A DNA stretch of 32,338 nucleotides from a virus. Under the pieces are notes generated by a model. The model saw only the letters and a list, made by a program, of their open reading frames with translations. It did not search any database and was not told the origin of the DNA. Below are positions 16,161 through 22,466 of this stretch, piece by piece (position 1 is the stretch's first letter; each line of letters begins with the position of its first letter). The translations under genes were made by a program, and so were the position numbers. The stretch lies in IMG/VR virus record IMGVR_UViG_3300017996_000111, positions 1 through 32,338 of that record; one strand, given 5' to 3'.

Positions 16161-16235
16161 CGCGCGGATGGAGCAACGGCGGCTCGCCTGGCTCATTACC
16201 AGGAAACCAGGAGTTCAATTCTCCCCGCGCAACCA
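16161..16235 (+). tRNA. tRNA-like element, anticodon CAU (Met/initiator-like), encoded CCA
   Basis: Folds by eye into a cloverleaf. Acceptor GCGCGG (16162-16167) pairs with CCGCGC (16225-16230), preceded by a C1-A72 mismatch as in initiator tRNA. The D stem is GAGC/GCTC with GG in the loop, the anticodon stem is CCTGG/CCAGG around CTCATTA (anticodon 16194-16196 = CAT), and the T stem is GGAG/CTCC with a normal TTCAATT loop. It ends in A-CCA. Oddities: three bases instead of two before the D stem, a 4-bp T stem, T at position 37, and no GGG/CCC triplet in the anticodon stem. It may be functional, an initiator-type decoy or a decayed gene. It fills the gap between scaffold and the next gene. 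Confidence 0.65.
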
Positions 16236-16247
16236 ATCGGAGACGAG

Positions 16248-16559
16248 ATGGATGCGAAAGAGCTCAGAAAAAAGCTCGACGAGGGTTTGAAGCCGGATTC
16301 GAGCGGCAAGACAACGCCGATCCAGCGGCTCACCCCGTTTCTACATGATCTCGTCGATTATCTCGAACGGACCGAAAATCAATTCAAGGAAGGCGCGACG
16401 ATACGCGGCCATCTTGACGAGCACGGCGCTTTTGTGGCCGACTCGATCGAACAAGTTTCCAGCGAGCCCACGTTCTCTGACATTGTGAGAACAGATTATC
16501 CGGGCCGCAAATCATTTTCCAGCGACGACGCGACGGAGAAAAATGAACCGGCAACATGA
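16248..16559 (+). CDS. Small hypothetical protein between tRNA-like element and HNH gene
   Basis: A 103-residue acidic, helical protein; the clearest helix is PFLHDLVDYLERTENQFKEG at about 30-49, and the C-terminal third is Ser/Asp/Glu-rich. I chose ATG 16248 with GGAG upstream; a GTG-type extension to 16137 would run through the tRNA-like element and is rejected. Its end overlaps the HNH gene start by 17 bases. No function is recognised. Confidence 0.6.
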   Translation: MDAKELRKKLDEGLKPDSSGKTTPIQRLTPFLHDLVDYLERTENQFKEGATIRGHLDEHGAFVADSIEQVSSEPTFSDIVRTDYPGRKSFSSDDATEKNEPAT

Positions 16560-17064
16560 AGCTCGGGCGTGCCGCAATCGCCATTGTCGCGTGGAGTTCT
16601 CCCCGCTTCATGGGAATCGGCAGTACTGCACTCCGCGATGTTACGAAGCACGCCAGAATCAGACGCTTCACAAGCGAGAGCATCGGAGCCTTCTGAATCA
16701 AAGGCTTCATCGAAAGTTTGGCGTTCTCTGCAGACATGCTCGGCAGCGAGGCATAGAAAACGTCCTTAATCTCACGGAATACGGACTTCTTGTGGAAGAC
16801 GCATCGTGCCACTGGTGCGGTGGAACTCTTCCGCTGATCGGTCATGGACTTGATAGGCTCGACTCGACGAAAGGCTACTCGATAGCGAACTGCGTCCCAT
16901 CCTGCGAGGCGTGCAATCTTGGCCGACGCGATATGACGCCCGACGAGTTCAGGGCATGGATCAAACGAGTTTACGAACGACAATTTTCCAGTGACCAGGT
17001 GACGCGGCTCGTATCCGCGCAAACAACCAACGAAAACCTGGGCGCTTCAAAACCCGCGGCCTAA
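16543..17064 (+). CDS. HNH endonuclease (free-standing, homing type)
   Basis: A 173-residue protein. The N-terminal part has an additional zinc site (CRNRHC at 10-15, QYCTPRC at 29-33). The nuclease domain has CHWCGG (89-92), then HGLDRLDSTKGY (101-112), then NCVPSCEACNLGRRDMT (116-132): the two CxxC zinc knuckles and the Asp-Arg-Asp/Asn pattern of the phage HNH family with a GLDR motif. Role: metal-dependent nicking or double-strand cutting that drives its own spread into relatives lacking it. It is inserted directly upstream of the capsid gene. GGAG lies 5 bases before ATG 16543. A short imperfect repeat flanks this region (16194-16213 and 17119-17139). Confidence 0.85.
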   Translation: MNRQHEARACRNRHCRVEFSPLHGNRQYCTPRCYEARQNQTLHKREHRSLLNQRLHRKFGVLCRHARQRGIENVLNLTEYGLLVEDASCHWCGGTLPLIGHGLDRLDSTKGYSIANCVPSCEACNLGRRDMTPDEFRAWIKRVYERQFSSDQVTRLVSAQTTNENLGASKPAA

Positions 17065-17093
17065 CCCGCCACGGGTGAGCACAGGGATCTAAG

Positions 17094-17115
17094 CGGACGC
17101 TTGGAAAAGCGTTCG
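17094..17115 (+). promoter_or_regulatory. Stable hairpin with GNRA tetraloop upstream of the capsid gene
   Basis: CGGACGCTT (17094-17102) pairs with AAGCGTTCG (17107-17115) around a GGAA loop: nine pairs including one G-T wobble. It lies in the 112-base gap before the capsid gene, which also has a short ACCCG/CGGGT hairpin at 17064-17076. There is no T run, so it is more likely an mRNA-stabilising or processing element than a terminator. Confidence 0.45.
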
Positions 17116-17148
17116 GGCCATTGCCAGGCGAACCAGGAGCGCCGGCGA

Positions 17149-17211
17149 ATGAGCTCACTCTTCCAGAGTGTGCCTAATGGCTTTAGCAGAGGCGGCGGTT
17201 CAAGGAATTGA
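17149..17211 (+). CDS. Possible 20-residue leader peptide overlapping the capsid start
   Basis: ATG 17149 lies 9 bases after AGGAG (17135-17139), a better ribosome-binding site than the one in front of the capsid ATG at 17177. The frame runs 20 codons, overlaps the first 35 bases of the capsid gene and stops at 17209-17211. It could couple translation into the capsid frame, or be chance. Confidence 0.25.
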   Translation: MSSLFQSVPNGFSRGGGSRN

Positions 17212-18514
17212 ACTCGAAGCCTGGAACAAAATGATTCCCTCTGTGATCTACAGCGGGAAAACCCTCTACAACCGCATCAAGCAAGGAACGAAGACTTATC
17301 CGACGGCGAACGTCACCGCGCGACCGGGCAACATCGGCGCGACGACTGGCCTCGCACAGCGGGCGGCCTTCCAGGTTCCGATGCGGATCCAGTCGGGCGC
17401 AACAATCGTGCAGGGAACCGGCGACGGCGATTCACTCGGCCGCGGTACGGGCTCTCAGTGGATCACCGGCGATATTGCTCCGGTCTTCCTGTTTTCCGGT
17501 TGCGAAATCACCTACCTCGCACAGATGGCGACCGCGGGACCGAAGCGCGGCCTCGTTTCAGTGCGAGCTCAGGAACTCAAGAACTCGCTCGACTCTTATC
17601 TCCGCGGCATCGAAGCTCTGTTCAACGGTGACGGATCCGGCGCTCTCGACCAGATCCCGACCGGCGCCATCGTCAATAATGGCACCGGGACCGGCGTGCA
17701 GACGTCCTCGATCCAGGGGATGAACAACGCAAACCAGTTCCAGGATCAACAGGTCGTGCAGGTCTTTACCGCAGTGAACGGAACTCTGCGCGGCTCGTTC
17801 CAGATCTCGTACGCCGATGGCGTGTCGAACACGTTGTATAGCTCGACCGCTCTGCCGGCTGGAACAACTAACGGCGACTTCCTGATGGTCGCGGGTTCGA
17901 GCGGCGCAGCGAATACCTCGCTCGCCGGCATCAAGACGTACCAGGTCGCGGGCAATTCCGGGACAGTCCTCGGCATTCCCCGTGCGAACTTCCCTTCGCG
18001 TCTCTCGACTCCCAACATCAACCTCAACAACAACCCGATCAACCCGGCCGTGCCTTATCGGGCGCAAATCCTGGTCGATCGTGGCCTTGGCGAAGATGCC
18101 GAGGAAACAGAGGGCGCAATCTGGTACGGCGGTCCGGGTCAGCAACTCGCGGTCACGAACCTCTATCAGAATGTGCTCATCGCAAACGCACAAGAAGTGA
18201 AAGGCGATAAGGCGCTGGACATGGTGAAGAAGTTTATGATTACGACTTTCGGCGGTCGCGAGTACGTCACCGGCTACAACGCCACACCGAATCGCCTCGA
18301 TCTTCTGTGCCTCAAGTCGTGGGGGATTGCCGAAATGATCGAGCCTTCGCTCTACGATTTCGGAAACGGCGTGACAAACATGCCGGTTCCGGATCCGAAC
18401 GGCAACGGCTGGCTCACGTCGAATATCTTCTACTACAACTCAGCGATGAACCTCTTCAACTCGAACATGAAGGCGGGCGCCTACGTCACACAGGCGGCCG
18501 AGCCGACGATCTAA
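17177..18514 (+). CDS. Major capsid protein (HK97-fold type)
   Basis: A 445-residue protein of typical length. The N terminus is helical (about 1-35, LEAWNKMIPSVIYSGKTLYN), followed by a long beta arm with QVPMRIQSG and FLFSGCEITYLAQ strands, then a long spine-like helix (about 120-150, VRAQELKNSLDSYLRGIEALF), beta-rich central regions, and a C-terminal P-domain-like segment. It follows the scaffold candidate and precedes a terminator and connector genes, the usual place for the capsid gene. ATG 17177 is preferred; a GTG at 17168 would add three residues. Family assignment is by architecture and context, since no short diagnostic motif exists. Confidence 0.8.
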   Translation: MALAEAAVQGIELEAWNKMIPSVIYSGKTLYNRIKQGTKTYPTANVTARPGNIGATTGLAQRAAFQVPMRIQSGATIVQGTGDGDSLGRGTGSQWITGDIAPVFLFSGCEITYLAQMATAGPKRGLVSVRAQELKNSLDSYLRGIEALFNGDGSGALDQIPTGAIVNNGTGTGVQTSSIQGMNNANQFQDQQVVQVFTAVNGTLRGSFQISYADGVSNTLYSSTALPAGTTNGDFLMVAGSSGAANTSLAGIKTYQVAGNSGTVLGIPRANFPSRLSTPNINLNNNPINPAVPYRAQILVDRGLGEDAEETEGAIWYGGPGQQLAVTNLYQNVLIANAQEVKGDKALDMVKKFMITTFGGREYVTGYNATPNRLDLLCLKSWGIAEMIEPSLYDFGNGVTNMPVPDPNGNGWLTSNIFYYNSAMNLFNSNMKAGAYVTQAAEPTI

Positions 18515-18530
18515 GTCCGACAGTCGAAGC

Positions 18531-18564
18531 GAGGCCGGCGCGCGAGTGCCGGCCTCAATCTTTT
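18531..18564 (+). terminator. Intrinsic terminator after the capsid gene
   Basis: A perfect 9-bp GC-rich stem GAGGCCGGC/GCCGGCCTC (18531-18539 with 18548-18556), an 8-base loop, then AATCTTTT. It sits 16 bases after the capsid stop. Partial termination here would give more capsid mRNA than downstream mRNA, as is common in phage head operons. Confidence 0.65.
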
Positions 18565-18583
18565 CTCACAGGAGAAGGTGACG

Positions 18584-18961
18584 ATGGCTCAAATGAAGAG
18601 CTCAGCAGTTCGCGAGATTCCCCCGAAAAAACTCGAGATTTCGCCGCTCGAATACTTGCACGACAACTTCGACGCGCTGGTCGATTTTATTCTCGTCGTT
18701 CCGATCGAGAAGCCGCTCAGCGAGGAAGTGAACCTCGAACAGTCCGATCACTATAAAGAGAAGCCGACCTGGGGAATCGTCGCCGCAGTCGGAACCGGCC
18801 GCGTTGTGAATGGCGTGCTCATACCGATCGACGTCGAGTTCGGTGACGAGGTCTACTTCACGAAGTACGGCGAGGATGTCGAGCTCGACGGCCGCAAGGC
18901 GCAACTGATTCACGCGAGCGAGGTCAAGATCCGCCGGAAACAAAGGACGGCGTTACTGTGA
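18584..18961 (+). CDS. GroES-like co-chaperonin (phage-encoded)
   Basis: A 125-residue protein. From about residue 30 on it follows the GroES core: LVDFILVVPIEKPL (first strand), a mobile-loop region at about 44-58 with a short hydrophobic V-N-L, then KPTWGIVAAVGTGRVVNGVL, PIDVEFGDEVYFTKYGEDVE and a final LIHASEVK strand. GroES has TRGEVLAVG, VKVGDIVIF and SDILAIV in the same order. The N-terminal 25 residues are extra. Role: the lid of the host GroEL cage, as for T4 gp31, for capsid folding. The gene is the first after the capsid terminator and has CACAGGAGAA upstream. No GroEL is present. Its stop overlaps the next start (GTGA). Confidence 0.82.
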   Translation: MAQMKSSAVREIPPKKLEISPLEYLHDNFDALVDFILVVPIEKPLSEEVNLEQSDHYKEKPTWGIVAAVGTGRVVNGVLIPIDVEFGDEVYFTKYGEDVELDGRKAQLIHASEVKIRRKQRTALL

Positions 18962-19644
18962 ATAATCTTCGCAGAGCCGAACGGCGCTTGTGTCCGGATG
19001 AGTTTCAACAGGCGATCGACGAACGCTTCGGCCTCAATCGCTTCGGCACGTCTAACTTCCGCATGGCCTGGGGAGAGACAGAAACGATGCGAGTCGCCGG
19101 CGTGCGCAGCTATGAAGATCGGCTGATGTGCGGGAACATCGCATGTTGGAACCTTCTCAGATGGCGGCCGCCTGAATCCTTCGGCAGTCCCGAACTCTTC
19201 GAGATCTTAAATCGCGATCTCGATAGCGGGTTGTGCATCCTCGGCGAGTATCCGTACGAGGGGCGCTACGACATTTTGCAACCGCTCATGGCGAAAGAGT
19301 TCAAGAACGGCCGGCTCGAAATCGAGGCATTCCCGCTGAGCTACCAGATCCTCGACACGATCATCCCGATCGTCCTTCAATCCGAAGAGATGACCGGAAT
19401 GGAGATCGCGGCGGCGAATGCAGTCATCGAAGCACGCGAGAACAAGGTGATCGTCGAAGAGATCACCGATCGGTTGCTTGACGAGATGCCGACTCGCCTC
19501 GGACCAGTGTCGTACTCGAAGCACGGATGCAAAACAGCAGCAATCACAAAGAAGATGGACGAAATATCCCGTGTTTGGAACCGGATGAGCGTCGGCGCAC
19601 TCAAGCGGCCGCGCCGCGGTTTCTACCAGGGAAACCCCAACTAG
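18958..19644 (+). CDS. Hypothetical head-region protein
   Basis: A 228-residue protein starting at GTG 18958, coupled to the co-chaperonin stop (GTGA). It is mostly helical, with a GEYPYEGRYDILQPL segment in the middle, an LQSEEMTGMEIAAANAVIEA helix near residue 140, and a basic end. There is no metal site or membrane segment. Position between capsid and connector genes suggests a head-completion role, but the sequence does not show one. Confidence 0.65.
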   Translation: MNNLRRAERRLCPDEFQQAIDERFGLNRFGTSNFRMAWGETETMRVAGVRSYEDRLMCGNIACWNLLRWRPPESFGSPELFEILNRDLDSGLCILGEYPYEGRYDILQPLMAKEFKNGRLEIEAFPLSYQILDTIIPIVLQSEEMTGMEIAAANAVIEARENKVIVEEITDRLLDEMPTRLGPVSYSKHGCKTAAITKKMDEISRVWNRMSVGALKRPRRGFYQGNPN

Positions 19645-19666
19645 AAGCTCACAGGAGAAGAAGACT

Positions 19667-20623
19667 ATGCCGAGAGTAACAGCGGTCATCTCAAGTGATT
19701 CACGGAATGCACGCCGGCTCACGCGGGCGAAGATGAACGAGCTCAATCCGGAACCGGAACAGATCCTCGACGCCAACATTCGGCGCAAACCCGAATACTA
19801 CGTCTATATCTACAACGTCTCGACGATGGAGCAGAAAATCGCGCGGCCGTGGGCGCATCCCGCGCTTATCATTCCGGCGTGTGAACCGGATCAGCCGTAC
19901 AGCCAGCCGCTCGTGCTTCCTGACATCGTCCAAGATCGCGTTGAGCGTCCGGGATCCTGGGACATCGGGATTCGCGGAGTCGATGCCACGTTCCTCGCGC
20001 AAGACGCGCTTCACCCGGACCTCATTGGCGGCGATTGGAAAAGCTACCGGCCGATCCCGAAAGGAAGCGCGGCGAACGACGGCACCGATCTTTATGCGTA
20101 CGGTTGCTGGTGGTCACTGAACAATCCGCCGACTGAGGAAGAAGTGGAGACGGCACGCAATCGACTCGCGGCCACATATCGTCAAGAGATCCGCAAAGCG
20201 ACCGCGCTGCAAATGCAAGGCAAGCCCGACGAAATCTCACCGATGGCGCACCGAGCCGCCGACTTCTTCGACCTTGAGCTTCCGTGGCACGCAGAGCTCA
20301 CCGCGCGAATCGTTTGCCCTGGTTGCGGCGAGAAAATTCCGTCGAGCATGGTTCGCCACATGCCGCGCGAGAAGTGCGGTTACGTCTTCGACTGGAATCG
20401 AGCGATCCGCGCCGGCGTGGCAACGAAGAAGGAAGCGGACGACGCCGGCGTCATGCTCGGCGTGGAGGATCCAGAGGCTTTCGAGGAACGACTCGAAGCC
20501 GAAGAGGCCGATGCAGTGGATAACGAGCCGACGGAAGGAACAGACGAACCCGCTCCGGTTATCGGAACGAAATCAGCAGAGACGGAGAAACCCGCGCCGA
20601 AGAGGTCGCGCCGTCGAAGCTAA
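19667..20623 (+). CDS. Hypothetical structural-region protein with a zinc-ribbon site
   Basis: A 318-residue protein. Residues 1-160 are mixed alpha/beta with aromatic-rich blocks (YYVYIYN, YAYGCWWSLNNPP). At about 223-250 CPGCGEKI followed by HMPREKCGY gives a plausible Cys/His metal site. The last 60 residues are acidic then basic and likely disordered (KPAPKRSRRRS). The start is directly behind CACAGGAGAAG. Possible head-tail or DNA-contact protein; the function is unknown. Confidence 0.65.
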   Translation: MPRVTAVISSDSRNARRLTRAKMNELNPEPEQILDANIRRKPEYYVYIYNVSTMEQKIARPWAHPALIIPACEPDQPYSQPLVLPDIVQDRVERPGSWDIGIRGVDATFLAQDALHPDLIGGDWKSYRPIPKGSAANDGTDLYAYGCWWSLNNPPTEEEVETARNRLAATYRQEIRKATALQMQGKPDEISPMAHRAADFFDLELPWHAELTARIVCPGCGEKIPSSMVRHMPREKCGYVFDWNRAIRAGVATKKEADDAGVMLGVEDPEAFEERLEAEEADAVDNEPTEGTDEPAPVIGTKSAETEKPAPKRSRRRS

Positions 20624-20630
20624 CGAACTT

Positions 20631-20695
20631 CACAGGTGGGCCGCGCGATCGGGGGTCGGTTCCTGTGCCGAAGAAGATCAAAGCGGCCGCCTGTG
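20631..20695 (+). promoter_or_regulatory. Long intergenic hairpin ahead of the connector gene
   Basis: CACAGG (20631-20636) pairs with CCTGTG (20690-20695) and GGCCGC (20639-20644) pairs with GCGGCC (20683-20688), 12 pairs with a small bulge. The structure ends five bases before the AAGGA ribosome-binding region of the gene at 20709, so it could affect its translation. No T run follows. Confidence 0.4.
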
Positions 20696-20708
20696 ATGTA
20701 AGGAATGA

Positions 20709-21494
20709 ATGAGCGTCTCACCACAACAGCCATATCCGAGCGCCGATAAAGTGATGAATCGCGCTCGTGCGTTCGTCAACGACGCTTTCCAGGGCGGCGC
20801 CGGTCGGATCCTCACGAACGCAGCGCCGTTCACGGTCGAGTACCTCAATTCGTCGCTCGAAGAGCTTGCACAACGAATCCGAAATCGCGGCGTCATCACG
20901 CTTGAGTACGACAACTGGATCCTCACGCCGATCACCGCGCTACCGGCGCCGGATCCGGCCGTTCAGATCTATGTGAGCTTCGGCGGTTTCTTCAACGGCT
21001 ATTCGATGGTAAAGACGCCGGTCCTTCCTGGAAACTGCCTTCAAGTTCTCGAAGTATGGGAGCGGCAAACCGGATCCGGGCTTCCATTCCAGCCGATGAA
21101 GCCGGTCCGACCGCTCTCATCGGCGAATCAAGGACCGTATCTCCGAAATTGGGAGTTCCGCCAGGACCGCATCAACATGCGCGGCTCGACCGTGACCGAG
21201 GATCTCCGGATTCGATTCACGGGTTCACTTGCACAGATCGCGCCGGCGACGACGGAGAATCCCTGGTCGGATGTGACGATCCAGATCCTTGCGAGCACGA
21301 ATGCACTCGCGAAGATCGTCGCTTACAACTATGCGCTCGCGCGCGGCGCCGCGGCGGCCGACAAGATGAGCGCGGACGCAGACAAGTACACAAGGCTTAT
21401 CACCAATGCTTATACGCGGCAGAACCAGCGCACGCCGGCACGCCGGAAGCAATTCGGCCAGCGGAACATCGGCGGCGTGAATCTGCCGTGGTAA
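20709..21494 (+). CDS. Probable head-tail connector / adaptor protein
   Basis: A 261-residue protein with helical ends and a beta-rich middle. Residues 1-65 are helical (VMNRARAFVNDAFQ; LNSSLEELAQRIRNRG), residues 70-190 are mainly strands, and a C-terminal helix with Ala-rich sequence (about 195-235) runs into a basic tail. This resembles podovirus gp11-like adaptors in outline. It starts at ATG 20709 with AAGGA close upstream. Position after capsid and before fibre and nozzle genes is the main support; the assignment is tentative. Confidence 0.55.
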   Translation: MSVSPQQPYPSADKVMNRARAFVNDAFQGGAGRILTNAAPFTVEYLNSSLEELAQRIRNRGVITLEYDNWILTPITALPAPDPAVQIYVSFGGFFNGYSMVKTPVLPGNCLQVLEVWERQTGSGLPFQPMKPVRPLSSANQGPYLRNWEFRQDRINMRGSTVTEDLRIRFTGSLAQIAPATTENPWSDVTIQILASTNALAKIVAYNYALARGAAAADKMSADADKYTRLITNAYTRQNQRTPARRKQFGQRNIGGVNLPW

Positions 21495-21551
21495 GAACGG
21501 CGTGAGGAACGCTGAAACCAGCAACAAGCGTCGGGGAGGCGCTTAAAACCA

Positions 21552-22451
21552 ATGAGCTACACCGCAACGAAGTACCTCGGAGTCAGGCCGTTTCCATTTC
21601 CAAAGGGCAACGACATCACACAGCGCCGCGCCATCATCAGCGGCCAGCTCGTCGATTGCGACACGGCGACGGAGTACACGCCGGGCGGCATCGGCTCTTC
21701 GAGCTTTGAAGTCACCGCATTCTCAGCGGTCGGCCTCGTCACCTACTCGGGTTTGAAGGGCGCACCACTCGTCAACGGCCAGCGAGTCGTGATCTATAAC
21801 ACGGCCTCGAACACTAACGACGGGACGTACATCGTCTCGCAACTCACACCGGCGTCGGCCACGGCCGGCACATTCGTCGCGATCGCAATTCCTGGCAGCG
21901 TGATCGCGGGAAGCGGGCAGACCGGGCAAACCGCCGAAGGTGTGGGACAGATCCAGTGGGGCGCGCGTGTGCAAGAAGCGCAAACCTTCACGGTGACGGC
22001 CGTTTCCTGGTCGGGCGGCGTGATGACTTGCACGTACACCACGCTCACCGGGCCGCAACTCACTCCGGGCGATAACGTCTTGCTCGCCGGAATGTCGAAC
22101 GCCGGCAACAGCGGATCCTTCGGACTCACGGGCGTCTTCCCGACGTCCTCGACTGGCGGATCCTTCACTGTCAACAATCCGAATGGCGTCACGACCGATT
22201 CAGGCACCGGCACGGGCAACTTCCAGGCCGGTTCCGAGAACGCGAGCACCACGAACGAAACGCCGATCGAAGTCCGCATCGATTCATCGAAGGGATGGGT
22301 CTATCGCTTCGATTACACGAACCTCACAATCCGGATCTATGTGACCGGAAGCGCTTCGACCGACATTCTGAATGAAGCGGCGGTCGGTGCTACCGTGGCG
22401 TTCGATCCGACGATTACGTTCCGGGCCGAGTTCGCTCGGACTCAGGCGTAA
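21552..22451 (+). CDS. Beta-rich structural protein with Ig-like modules
   Basis: A 299-residue protein. Two related beta modules are visible: about 75-125 (NGQRVVIYNTASNTNDGTYIV) and about 170-225 (GDNVLLAGMSNAGNSGSF, then FTVNNPNGV), each a strand pair followed by a short loop and a 'new value' strand. The C-terminal 70 residues (IEVRIDSSKGWVYRFDY to TFRAEFAR) match a recurrent small phage structural domain ending in FRAEF. Virion decoration or tail protein is likely. The start follows GGGGAGG at normal spacing. Confidence 0.6.
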   Translation: MSYTATKYLGVRPFPFPKGNDITQRRAIISGQLVDCDTATEYTPGGIGSSSFEVTAFSAVGLVTYSGLKGAPLVNGQRVVIYNTASNTNDGTYIVSQLTPASATAGTFVAIAIPGSVIAGSGQTGQTAEGVGQIQWGARVQEAQTFTVTAVSWSGGVMTCTYTTLTGPQLTPGDNVLLAGMSNAGNSGSFGLTGVFPTSSTGGSFTVNNPNGVTTDSGTGTGNFQAGSENASTTNETPIEVRIDSSKGWVYRFDYTNLTIRIYVTGSASTDILNEAAVGATVAFDPTITFRAEFARTQA

Positions 22452-22466
22452 ACCAGGGGGCGGCGA

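Noticed and set aside
17070-17148. Second tRNA (the GGA in the hairpin loop resembles a Ser anticodon)
   Set aside because: The anticodon-type stem only works with a 4- or 6-base loop, and there is no T-loop (TTCRA) or acceptor pairing.
20665-20712. 15-codon GTG-start frame ahead of the connector gene
   Set aside because: Too short, and explained by the intergenic hairpin; no conserved feature in the peptide.
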